The notes under the pieces were generated by a model. That model made no database searches. It was given only the letters and a program-made list of their open reading frames with translations, and was not told the DNA's origin. The position numbers were made by a program, and so were the translations under genes. Shown here in pieces: positions 24,593 to 34,460 of a DNA stretch of 64,000 nt (position 1 is the first letter of the stretch; every line of letters starts with the position of its first letter). Source of the DNA: Serripes groenlandicus (lineage: Eukaryota; Mollusca; Bivalvia; Cardiida; Cardiidae); the NCBI GenBank assembly GCA_031761405.1, contig JASEVX010000001.1, forward strand, positions 109,969,731 through 110,033,730. The letters run 5' to 3'.

Positions 24593-24902
24593 TCATGAAG
24601 AATCGTAACACACATGGCACACATGTTACATCATGAAGAATCGTAACACACATGACACACATGTTACATCATGAAGAATCGTAACACACATGACACACAT
24701 GTTACATCATGAAGAATCGTAACACACATGACACACATGTTACATCATGAAGAATCGTAACACACATGACACACATGTTACATCATGAAGAATCGTAACA
24801 CACATGACAAACATGTTACATCATGAAGAATCGTAACACACATGGCACACATGTTACATCATGAAGAATCGTAACACACATGACACACATGTTACATCAT
24901 GA
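24593..24902. repeat. 38-bp minisatellite, about 8 units
   Basis: Units of TCATGAAGAATCGTAACACA plus CATGACACACATGTTACA, almost identical. Each unit contains the small dyad ACATGTGTCATGTGTG-like ACATG..CATGT. It begins 32 bp after the end of a MITE-C. Confidence 0.95.
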
Positions 24903-24945
24903 GAAGATGCCCCTTTTCACGTTGTTTAGATGTTCATGGCTTTTT

Positions 24946-25013
24946 CTTGGTAAGTTACCAGAACTACTGGTCCATTTATCCTGACACCGAGGAGTCAAGC
25001 GTAATGCCGACCC
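24946..25013 (-). mobile_element. SINE-2 body fragment with one unexpanded unit
   Basis: TTGGTAAGTTACCAGAACTA through GTAATGCCGACCC is the complement of the SINE-2 body. It contains a single copy of the segment that is repeated about 66 times 800 bp downstream, so it shows the unexpanded state. Confidence 0.75.
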
Positions 25014-25695
25014 ATTTTTCGAGAGCAAAAGCTGGAAAATTATTACTACAATTTACAAAGTTAAAAGAAATGGACTTTAATATACAATGCTTATCCTCGT
25101 TGCAAACAGTTTAATAACCCCCATTTGATGTGTACATATAGGCTTATTGGACTGAATGTACCTAGATACAAATGTACGGCTGCGTATAAATTCACATAGC
25201 TGCATCTTTCAAACAGTATGTAGTAATAATCATTTTTGGGGAAGATGAATAATGTATACTTTAAACATTCTGTAAAGGTAGCCCTTGACCCACTGTACGA
25301 GATTTTATCACACTATTTACGGATGCCATTATAGAAGAATCTAAGTTACATTTGCGAAAAATGTAGAACAAGGTCCGTCTTCACATTCATGCAGGTCAAT
25401 CTGAATCTGTATGTACGGGCATGGGTTAATGTGTGTTTCCTACGGCGATACGGAATACCCTACACTTTCTAAAGATTCCTTTGGATAATTCAATAATAAA
25501 CCCGTCCATTGGCAATTCTGAATTGGTTCATTCATATCATCATGTACATCTACTTCGTCTTCTCAGAAGCCGCAACTGAATCTAAGTTCTGTTTCCGATC
25601 GCAATAGTGTACCCTTTAACCCATGTAAGGGTTGTTGTAGACTGATAACGTTGTCATGAATGACACACAAGCTCCTGTACGAATGCAGTGATACT
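25014..25695. other. No recognisable feature
   Basis: Spacer between the SINE fragment and the expanded SINE; no supportable gene. Confidence 0.4.
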
Positions 25696-28600
25696 GTTTG
25701 TTTGTTTCTTTTTAATGGTGTTTTACACCGCTTTCAACAGCTATTTTCAGTTATATCACGGCTATTCCTGGGTATACCAGAACTACTCGTCCATTGATCC
25801 TGACACCAGCCAGTCAGTAAGTTACCAGAACTTCTCGTCCATTTATCCTGACACCAGCCAGTCAGTAAGTTACCAGAACTACTCGTCCCTTTATCCTGAC
25901 ACCAGCCAGTCAGTAAGTTACCAGAACTTCTCGTCCATTTATCCTGACACCAGCCAGTCAGTAAGTTACCAGAACTACTCGAGCATTTATCCTGACACCA
26001 CCCAGTCAGTAAGTTACCAGAACTACTCGTCCATTTATCCTGACACCAACCAGTCAGTAAGTTACCAGAACTACTCGTCCCTTTATCCTGACACCAGCCA
26101 GTCAGTAAGTTACCAGAACTACTCGTCCATTGATCCTGACACCAGCCAGTTAGTAAGTTACCAGAACTACTCGTCCATTGATCCTGACACCAGCCAGTCA
26201 GTAAGTTACCAGAACTACTCGTCCATTTATCCTGACACCAGCCAGTCAGTAAGTTACCAGAACTACTCGTCCATTTATCCTGACACCAGCCAGTCAGTAA
26301 GTTACCAGAACTACTCGTCCATTGATCCTGACACCAGCCAGTCAGTAAGTTACCAGAACTACTCGTCCATTGATCCTGACACCAGCCAGTCAGTAAGTTA
26401 CCAGAACTACTCGTCCATTTATCCTGACACCAGCCAGTCAGTAAGTTACCAGAACTACTCGTCCATTTATCCTGACACCAGCCAGTCAGTAAGATACCAG
26501 AACTACTCGTCCATTTATCCTGACACCAGCCAGTCAGTAAGTTACCAGAACTACTCGTCCATTTATCCTGACACCAGCCAGTCAGTAAGTTACCAGAACT
26601 ACTCGTCCATTTATCCTGACACCAGCCAGTCAGTAAGTTACCAGAACTACTCGTCCATTTATCCTGACACCAGCCAGTCAGTAAGTTACCAGAACTACTC
26701 GTCCATTTATCCTGACACCAACCAGTCAGTAAGTTACCAGAACTACTCGTCCCTTTATCCTGACACCAGCCAGTCAGTAAGTTACCAGAACTACTCGTCC
26801 ATTGATCCTGACACCAGCCAGTTAGTAAGTTACCAGAACTACTCGTCCATTTATCCTGACACCAGCCAGTCAGTAAGTTACCAGAACTACTCGTCCATTT
26901 ATCCTGACACCAGCCAGTCAGTAAGTTACCAGAACTACTCGTCCATTTATCCTGACACCAGCCAGTCAGTAAGTTACCAGAACTACTCGTCCATTGATCC
27001 TGACACCAGCCAGTCAGTAAGTTACCAGAACTACTCGTCCATTTATCCTGACACCAGCCAGTCAGTAAGTTACCAGAACTACTCGTCCATTTATCCTGAC
27101 ACCAGCCAGTCAGTAAGTTACCAGAACTACTCGTCCATTGATCCTGACACCAGCCAGTCAGTAAGTTACCAGAACTACTCGTCCATTGATCCTGACACCA
27201 GCCAGTCAGTAAGTTACCAGAACTACTCGTCCATTTATCCTGACACCAGCCAGTCAGTAAGTTACCAGAACTACTCGTCCATTTATCCTGACACCAGCCA
27301 GTCAGTAAGATACCAGAACTACTCGTCCATTTATCCTGACACCAGCCAGTCAGTAAGTTACCAGAACTACTCGTCCATTTATCCTGACACCAGCCAGTCA
27401 GTAAGTTACCAGAACTACTCGTCCATTTATCCTGACACCAGCCAGTCAGTAAGTTACCAGAACTACTCGTCCATTTATCCTGACACCAGCCAGTCAGTAA
27501 GTTACCAGAAATACTCGTCCATTTATCCTGACACCAACCAGTCAGTAAGTTACCAGAACTACTCGTCCCTTTATCCTGACACCAGCCAGTCAGTAAGTTA
27601 CCAGAACTACTCGTCCATTGATCCTGACACCAGCCAGTTAGTAAGTTACCAGAACTACTCGTCCATTTATCCTGACACCAGCCAGTCAGTAAGTTACCAG
27701 AACTACTCGTCCATTTATCCTGACACCAGCCAGTCAGTAAGTTACCAGAACTACTCGTCCATTTATCCTGACACCAGCCAGTCAGTAAGTTACCAGAACT
27801 ACTCGTCCATTGATCCTGACACCAGCCAGTTAGTAAGTTACCAGAATTACTCGTCCATTTATCCTGACACCAGCCAGTCAGTAAGTTACCAGAACTACTC
27901 GTCCATTTATCCTGACACCAGCCAGTCAGTAAGTTACCAGAACTACTCGTCCATTTATCCTGACACCAGCCAGTCAGTAAGTTACCAGAACTACTCGTCC
28001 ATTTATCCTGACACCAGCCAGTCAGTAAGTTACCAGAACTACTCGTCCATTTATCCTGACACCAGCCAGTCAGTAAGTTACCAGAACTACTCGTCCATTT
28101 ATCCTGACACCAGCCAGTCAGTAAGTTACCAGAACTACTCGTCCCTTTATCCTGACACCAGCCAGTCAGTAAGTTACCAGAACTACTCGTCCATTGATCC
28201 TGACACCAGCCAGTTAGTAAGTTACCAGAACTACTCGTCCATTTATCCTGACACCAGCCAGTCAGTAAGTTACCAGAACTACTCGTCCATTTATCCTGAC
28301 ACCAGCCAGTCAGTAAGTTACCAGAACTACTCGTCCATTTATCCTGACACCAGCCAGTCAGTAAGTTACCAGAACTACTCGTCCATTTATCCTGACACCA
28401 GCCAGTCAGTAAGTTACCAGAACTACTCGTCCATTTATCCTGACACCAGCCAGTCAGTAAGTTACCAGAACTACTCGTCCATTTATCCTGACACCAGCCA
28501 GTCAGTAAGTTACCAGAACTACTCGTCCATTTATCCTGACACCAGCCAGTCAGTAAGTTACCAGAACTACTCGTCCATTGATCCTGACACCAGCCAGTCA

Positions 28601-28976
28601 GTAAGTTACCAGAACTACTCGTTCATTTATCCTGACACCAGCCAGTCAGTAAGTTACCAGAACTACTCGAGCATTTATCCTGACACCAGCCAGTCAGTAA
28701 GTTACCAGAACTACTCGTCCATTTATCCTGACACCAGCCAGTCAGTAAGTTACCAGAACTACTCGTCCATTGATCCTGACACCAGCCAGTCAGTAAGTTA
28801 CCAGAACTACTCGTCCATTTATCCTGACACCAGCCAGTCAGTAAGTTACCAGAACTACTCGTCCATTTATCCTGACACCAGTCAGTCAGTAAGTTACCAG
28901 AACTACTCGTCCATTGATCCTGATACCGGCGAGTCAGACGTAATGCTAACCCCACAACCCAGAGCGCTACTACCAT
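25696..28976 (-). mobile_element. SINE-2 with its body expanded into a minisatellite
   Basis: Read on the minus strand this is a SINE-2. The GTTT-type tail and the 3' module (complement of CCGTGATATAACTGAAAA and GTTGAAAGCGG) occupy 25696-25770. The body expansion follows. From 28925 to 28976 the remaining upstream body (complement of AATGGTAGTAGCGCTCTGGG) is present, after which the tRNA-like head is lost and MITE-A begins. An insertion normally near 300 bp is thus stretched to about 3.3 kb. Confidence 0.85.
25771..28930. repeat. 48-bp minisatellite, about 66 units
   Basis: The unit, AGTTACCAGAACTACTCGTC continuing to CCAGCCAGTCAGTA, is 48 bp and therefore keeps frame. On the plus strand it opens 1,105 codons (25688-29005) encoding SYQNYSSIYPDTSQSV repeats. 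Variant units recur in blocks: the GATACC variant at 26491 and 27307 and the CCAACC variant at 26713 and 27529 are both 816 bp (17 units) apart. Most unit differences change an amino acid (Y/D, I/L, S/L, S/N), with few silent ones, so I see no sign of protein-level constraint. Confidence 0.95.
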
Positions 28977-29117
28977 TTCGAGGGCTTGGCGTGAAACGGT
29001 TGTAACTAAAATTGTATAGTTTTACAAAGGTTAATCACCTTGCCATTTAGTTTTTATAAGCGTTAAATCAATTGTGTTGGTAAACAATGACAATTTAGGT
29101 GCCATTGCTCGTTTTGC
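28977..29117. mobile_element. MITE-A, half element broken at the hairpin
   Basis: The left half begins TCGAGGGCTTGGCGTGAAAC and stops at GCCATTGCTCGTTTT, exactly the apex of the central hairpin. Reversed SINE-1 sequence follows with no gap. Confidence 0.8.
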
Positions 29118-29212
29118 CCGGAAATCGGAAATAATGTTAGCCTATCGGAGGTTCGAACTCACAACCCAAAGATTGCGAGCCCACGTCGCATCTGACTAAG
29201 CTACCGTCGTTG
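29114..29212 (-). mobile_element. SINE-1 head, reversed fragment
   Basis: GGAGGTTCGAACTCACAACC and TGACTAAGCTACCG are the complement of the tRNA-like B and A boxes. Only the head and a few body bases remain. Confidence 0.7.
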
Positions 29213-29570
29213 AATCGAACGATGGAAATCCAATGTGATATAACGGGTACATTTTGATTGCATAACACTTAGTTGGATAAAGGTGTAAAACTCACTTCTC
29301 CGAGAAGGGTTCATTTACATATGACACATGATTGACATTCTCATGTCTCTTGTGACATGCAGCAGATAGAAATAAATTATTACAAACGTCCCGGATTGTT
29401 TATGTTTAAAAGAAATACGATATTTTTGTACGACATTTGTCTTACATATTTATGCGAAACAGCACATAAATATTTCAAATCTAAAGAGTTTACGGTTGTT
29501 AAGTTATAAGTGATATGTTTTTATGTTTTCTACAGCTATTTATAGTTCATTTCCTCCATTTATATACTGG
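29213..29570. other. No recognisable feature
   Basis: Short AT-rich spacer. Confidence 0.4.
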
Positions 29571-29732
29571 CTACCCTTCTTGGCACTCAGGGTTGCAGCG
29601 CAAGGGTTACGACTGACGTGCTGGTGTAAGGATCAAGGTACCAGTAGTACTGGTAACTTACCTAGGAAACGCCGTGATATAACTGAAAACAAGTTGAAAG
29701 CGACGTAAATCACCAAACAATCAATACATCCT
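29571..29732 (+). mobile_element. SINE-2, head missing
   Basis: CTTGGCACTCAGGGTTGCAG, the body block TACCAGTAGTACTGGTAACT, and CGCCGTGATATAACTGAAAA leading to CCAAACAATCAATAC. Confidence 0.8.
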
Positions 29733-29786
29733 TTAGATACTATTTCATATACGTATTTAAGAGGCGCTCTGCAGAAACCAATTTTA

Positions 29787-30236
29787 AGAGATTTACGACG
29801 AGTGAAGATCCGCAAATTACGACGAGTGAAGATTCAAATCAAACTGTGCGTCCGCAATTTACGACGAGTGAAGATTCAAATTAAACTGTGCGTCCGCAAT
29901 TTACGACGAGTGAAGACTCAAATCAAATTGTGCGTCCGCAATTTACGACGAGTGAAGATTCAAATCAAACTGTGCGTCCGCAATTTACGACGCGTGAAGA
30001 TTCAAATCAAACTGTGCGTCCGCAATTTACGACGAGTGAAGATTCAAATCAAACTGTGCGTCCGCAATTTACGATGAGTGAAGATTCAAATCAAACTGTG
30101 CGTCCGCAATTTACGACGAGTGAAGATCCAAATCAAACAGTGCGTCCGCAATTTACGACGAGTGAAGATTCAAATCAAACTGTGCGTCCGCAATTTACGA
30201 TGAGTGAAGATCCAAATCAAACAGTGCGTCCGCGCA
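29787..30236. repeat. 42-bp minisatellite, about 10 units
   Basis: The unit is CGTCCGCAATTTACGACGAG plus TGAAGATTCAAATCAAACTGTG. Being 42 bp it keeps frame and opens two overlapping frames (29802-30077 and 29888-30280); the latter reads as PQFTTSEDSNQTVR repeats. There is no start context, splice site or flanking domain, so I do not call a gene. Confidence 0.93.
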
Positions 30237-30295
30237 GTCTTATTATGCCCTGCACTGTTCACCAAATAGTAAACGAATAATACAATAAGGGTATA

Positions 30296-30734
30296 TTACC
30301 CTTTCCCACATAGAACAAAATTTGCAGCAGACGACTTTGAAAAAATTGGTTAAAATGGAGGAAACTTTCTATAAATGCAAGTTCATAATAGAATATAGCT
30401 GAAAACTTTGTGGCAAAAGAGGTCTTGGTCATTATGAGTAATTTGCTTTGTTGTCGGCCGGGTCATACCAGAGACGTAACAGATGGTACAAATGGTTGTC
30501 CTCTTCGGTGCCCAGAATGCGGGGTTAGCATAACGACTGACTGGTTGCTGTCAAAATAAATGGACCAGTAGTACTTGTAATTTACCCAGGACACGCCACG
30601 ATATAACTGAAAAAAATGTTGACAGTGGCGTAAAACACATTACAATCAACCAATCAATTTTGTTTGTTACAATGTTTTCAAAATTCGTAAGCTAAATAGG
30701 CTTTCAAATTCGTTTGCATGGTGACAAGGATTAA
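30296..30734. mobile_element. MITE-B interrupted by a SINE
   Basis: The left part TTACCCTTTCCCACATAGAA..GTAATTTGC and the right part ACAATGTTTTCAAAATTCG..AAGGATTAA are separated by SINE-2. Removing the SINE restores a MITE-B of usual length. Confidence 0.75.
30453..30662 (+). mobile_element. SINE-2, nested, 5'-truncated
   Basis: It starts GTCGGCCGGGTCATACCAGA and ends in CAATCAACCAATCAATTT. TTTGTT occurs at 30447-30452 and again at 30663-30668, consistent with a 6-bp target duplication. The insertion dates after the MITE-B. Confidence 0.8.
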
Positions 30735-31056
30735 TTCAGTATTCATTTGAACCCTTTATGGAAGCGAGGGTACACTTCTTTCCCTTCTTCACTAGTGATG
30801 CCTGGAGCACCGCTCGTTTGGTAATCTGCATTCAATAATCAGTACACATCAGTAGACGATATCAACTGTATGAAGAAATCTGTTTCCCAGAAGTATCTCA
30901 CTCTCCATGTTATCTCTAGATCTATGCACACGAAATATCATTTCAAAAGTGTGAATGTCTTGTATGCTAAGAACATTGATGTATTTATGAAAAACGCTTC
31001 AACTTGGCTTGTTATGAAAGAATATCTCTGGAACCTCATATATAACAGACCGTCTT
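30735..31056. other. Spacer with a family E scrap
   Basis: CCTGGAGCACCGCTCGTTTG near 30802 resembles a family E end. Nothing else recognised. Confidence 0.4.
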
Positions 31057-31303
31057 TTTGGTGTAGTGATAGAGCGTCTGCCTCGGGCCAGGTTGATCCC
31101 AGGATCGATCCCGCCCGGTTCAGACCGGAAACATTAAACATGGCAGTAATATCCTTTCCTTCTTACCGCTGGGGATTGTAGCAATAGCATTACGACTGAC
31201 TCGCTGGTGTCAGGGTTAATGGATCTGTTGTATTTTACACAGGAAACGCCGTGATATAACTAAAGAAATGTTGAAATCGGCACAAAACACCATACAAACA
31301 ATA
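31057..31303 (+). mobile_element. SINE-2, near full length
   Basis: This is the best-preserved head outside the terminal array: GGTGTAGTGATAGAGCG (A-box-like), CTGCCTCGG, then GATCGATCCCGCCCGG. Body and 3' module CGCCGTGATATAACTAAAG follow, with a short CATACAAACAATAG tail. Confidence 0.8.
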
Positions 31304-31819
31304 GGGTATTTCACGCTCGAATATAATTCGAATGCATTTCATCTTAGGGACAGTATGCTCTTCGTGAGAACAGTACAATGCTACAATGTGATACAAGTAC
31401 TGAATGAAAGGATCAACTTAGCCGTAAAGGAAGCGCTGTCAAAGTTATCTATTTCTTAAACATTTACGAATGATCAAATATATGACATCAGGAGTCTTAG
31501 AAAACATTTGAAAGGATATTGATGATATTACAGCAACTTCTCCAATTCCCAAAGTGATTTTCAATACGTTCTATTGTGCAGTCGTCTGTATCAAATATAT
31601 ATACATGCTTACATTCAACAACCAGTAACAACCAGTAACCAGTTTACTTGCACTGATATTGCTTTGCTTCTGTAAATATAGATACATAAGCTAAAAAGAA
31701 TATTCCTATGACAAACAATGTGACCAACAATAAGACGCACATTTACAATAATCAGTGTCCATACAATGAGTTTGGACAGAATGCTTTCGCTATCAAAGGC
31801 GATGAAAACCTTTTGAAAA
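31304..31819. other. No recognisable feature
   Basis: Spacer; short frames on both strands have no motifs. Confidence 0.4.
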
Positions 31820-31883
31820 CACTGCAAATTCAGGACAGACAGCGCGTAACGAGCTGTTTCTCCTGAAATCTGCATTGTTTGCC
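31820..31883. repeat. MITE-D-like hairpin relic
   Basis: ACTGCAAATTCAGGACAGAC and CTGAAATCTGCATTGTTTGC flank AGCGCGTAACGAGCTG, the same layout as the MITE-D centre. No MITE-D termini are recognisable around it. Confidence 0.5.
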
Positions 31884-32193
31884 ACTTAGACATAACAGTT
31901 TACCGAATGTCCTGTTGGACGAAATATGGAGCGGTCTAATTTTCAACATTGAAGATTGGACTTTGTGAAATTCGGCAGTTATAGAGTTGACAACGAATTT
32001 ACTTCGTGAATCATTCAAATGTATCCAGTTTTGTTTATGTTTACAGAAGTATTTGCAGCAATGCATGCTTCGTGCAGAATAAAACATTCTACTCAACATT
32101 CCAGATGTAACTGAAAACAACGCAATTACCAGCAGTTTCAATTAGTATTAAACGTCAAACTGCAGCGGTTTAATTACTTAAGAATCGTAAATA

Positions 32194-32242
32194 ATGGCAG
32201 CGTTTTATTCTCTGGTGCTTTTACTAAGTGTCTTTTTATCAT
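32194..32242 (+). CDS. Possible first exon encoding a signal peptide
   Basis: ATG at 32194 starts MAAFYSLVLLLSVFLS, a short N-terminus followed by a hydrophobic core like a secretory signal peptide. Directly after it lies TCAT|GTGAGTTT, matching the canonical 5' splice site GTGAGT at 32243-32248. The implied intron would be phase 1, usual between a signal peptide and a mature secreted domain. Without splicing the frame stops after 33 codons at TAG. I could not identify a following exon, a TATA box or a homologous family, so function is unknown. It could be chance: one hexamer and one hydrophobic run are modest evidence. Confidence 0.28.
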
Positions 32243-33085
32243 GTGAGTTTGCTTTTGCGTTTGATTTTCATGAACTCTCAGTGCGTTATTAGTATAATAT
32301 AATGTGGATTCTCATAAGATCACGAATTGTCAATGTTAAGTTGTTAAGCCATACTACAATAGCCGGAATCAAACTGAAATCGGCCTTCCATAGCATAATT
32401 TCTGTTGAGTTTATACAGAGACATATACATATGTATTTATATGTCTCTGGTTGATACTGTAGATGACGTACATGTTCAGTTCAATATGTCGGGATCTTTA
32501 AACCACCTTATTTGACATCGAAATCGTATGGCATACACATAACACAGGAGTTGCTCTGCGAAAACGAACCTTATCGTTCATGTCATATACGTGGAATCCA
32601 TGCTAATGATCTAAAAGGAAACTGCTTTACCAGAGATGTTCTCAAAACTTCTATGACTAAAAAGCGAATAGGTCAGGGTATGATCTGGTTCTACACTTGT
32701 AGCAAATGACTACCAGTTCGCTATCACATAACGTCTCTCAATGAGGTTATAGGAAAGGCACTGCATGGTACAGACCAGTGTATTCCTCCTGAATTATGCG
32801 TCTGATGAATTTTGTGATCAAAGGTGTAAATATAAACCATACTGTATATGCAGATATTGCAAAATACAGTAAGGATACATAAGCCACAAGTATTAATAGT
32901 ATAGCCGAGTATAAATGATAGTTAATCCGATTGCCCCATATTTGTAAGACGCTTCTTAAGTCCTTAAATGACTTCTTTGTGAAGAATACAAAACTTGATA
33001 TAACTTTCCTCAGATTCAGGTTGATCCGAGACTTCGTGGACCGCCAGAGCTCTAGACAAGGGGCATTTTTAATGTTCTAAAATCT
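32243..33085. other. Sparse spacer, part may be intron
   Basis: If the exon at 32194 is real this would be intron. Around 32500-32560 CTTATTTGACATCGAAATCG and ACACAGGAGTTGCTCTGCG resemble family F (33086-33260) and family E ends. Confidence 0.3.
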
Positions 33086-33260
33086 TTATTTGACATTCAA
33101 ATCCTATGTTGTGGGTTCTCAAAAGAATCGTCTCAGTGAGACGATTCTTTTGAGTACCCACAACACAGGATTTGGTTGAGTAATAAGAGAAATAATATGC
33201 GGAAAATACCTGTTCACTCCCTCTTATCTAGTCCTCTAGAGCGCCAATGCCAAACGGTTG
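33086..33260. repeat. Family F copy
   Basis: TTTATTTGACATTCAAATCC, GTGGGTTCTCAAAA, then TTGAGTAATAAGAGAAATAA and TCCCTCTTATCTAGTCCTCT align with 50960-51085. It contains the palindrome at 33107-33165. Confidence 0.5.
33107..33165. repeat. 59-bp near-perfect palindrome
   Basis: Two 29-bp arms (33107-33135, 33137-33165) around a single G. The only mismatch is T versus expected complement in GGGTTCTC / GAGTACCC. The apex reads CGTCTCA-G-TGAGACG. It would form a very stable hairpin in RNA or a cruciform in DNA. Confidence 0.92.
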
Positions 33261-33669
33261 CTTCTCACAGAGCAACGACAATTTATTCAACCTTCACACT
33301 AGCTTTATTGGTTGTTAAAAAGCATCACTCTAGAGGAAAAAAAATGGCTTTGCTTGTTAAACGAATTGTGATAATCAATGTTGAGTGTTGTACGAATTAA
33401 GAACATTTATTGTTATTTTGTATATAAACGTCGGCATTAATTAATGAAGGATCCAGTATGTTTCGGGAGAGATAAATAACACTCCGGCGTTCAATATAAA
33501 CTAATTGTTATTTGATTCGCGAAAAACAAACAATGTTTCAGTAGTATGTTCGTGGAAAGTGGATAGAAATCGATGTACACGTCTATTGCACTTGAGTAAC
33601 GGTTTCCGAAAACCGACATTCGTAGTGGAGATACAGATCATGTTGCACATATGACCCCAAAATACAGAT
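33261..33669. other. No recognisable feature
   Basis: AT-rich spacer. Confidence 0.4.
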
Positions 33670-33908
33670 GCGGCGATAGACATCTGCGTAATGTATCGAC
33701 CAGATCAGCCTGCGCTGACCGCGCAGTCTGATCCGGCCGATACATTCCGTCTTAGGGGGATAGATGTATAGAGTAGTTATTCCTGAAACAGAAAATCCAC
33801 AGGAGGCGAAAAGTGTCTATCCGGGTAGGCCTGTGTGGCATGCTTAGGCTGATCCGGGTCGATACTTTACGCAGAGTCCACATTGTTGGTTTTCTCGCGG
33901 AACGGCTC
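33670..33908. mobile_element. MITE-C, variant left end
   Basis: The right end GTTGGTTTTCTCGCGGAACG is normal. The left end is GCGGCGATAGACATCTGCGT instead of the standard terminus; the same bases, inverted, end the copy at 42578-42815. Confidence 0.82.
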
Positions 33909-34107
33909 ATTTGAGTAATCTTATTATAGATGTAATTAACATGTACTGCAGGATTACGATGATCAACTGTTGTCGAGCAGAGAATAATACCCTGTGTGTT
34001 TCTTTGTACGTTGTTTAAGTCCGCTTTCGCCAACTTTCTCAGATACATCTCGGCGTTTCCGTGCTAAGTTATCAGTACTGCTGGTATCAAGTTGTCCTTT
34101 CGCCGCC

Positions 34108-34387
34108 GAGCCCCGGTAGCTCAGTCAGTATCGTCGCGAGCTGTCAATCCAGGGGTTGTGAGTTCGAACCCAAGCTCGGCCAACATTATTTCCATCGTTT
34201 GACAAAAGTCATCGTGACAAGCGTCATTCGTCTTCCACCAATGGGCTAACAGTCTAGGTGGAAAAGTAGCAAGATGCTTGGAAATATTGTTATGTGGATT
34301 ACTTGTATGAGAAAGCCAGGAAACACATGAATAGGTGAACTGGCCGCCGTGATATGACTGAACAATTATTGAAAACGGCGTTAAACC

Positions 34388-34447
<60 letters not shown>

Positions 34448-34460
34448 CCAATCAATCAAT
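34108..34460 (+). mobile_element. SINE-1, full length, best copy
   Basis: The tRNA-like head has GGTAGCTCAGTCAGTATCGT (A box) and GGTTGTGAGTTCGAACCCAA (B box). The body contains CCACCAATGGGCTAACAGTC, the 3' module reads GCCGCCGTGATATGACTGAA, and a long CAAT tail runs at 34384-34460. The head's acceptor arms do not pair, so it is not a tRNA gene. The minus-strand 92-codon frame over it is incidental. Confidence 0.92.
34384..34460. repeat. (AATC)n SINE tail microsatellite
   Basis: About 19 tetranucleotide units ending the SINE-1; length and purity suggest a young insertion or later slippage. Confidence 0.95.

Noticed and set aside
24593..24902. CRISPR-like repeats with dyad
   Set aside because: Contiguous 38-bp tandem units without spacers.
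28623..28976. 117-codon minus-strand frame (Trp/Ser-rich repeats)
   Set aside because: Opposite-strand reading of the same minisatellite.
25688..29005. 1,105-codon plus-strand open frame as a repeat-protein gene
   Set aside because: It begins in a SINE tail, is a 48-bp minisatellite throughout and ends in a MITE-A terminus. Unit differences are mostly non-synonymous.
32512..32709. Second exon following the 32194 signal-peptide candidate
   Set aside because: The best acceptor (ACACAG before GAG) would create an immediate stop in phase 1, and the stretch resembles families E/F.
34108..34182. tRNA gene
   Set aside because: A and B boxes are present, but the acceptor arms do not pair and the body and CAAT tail of SINE-1 follow.
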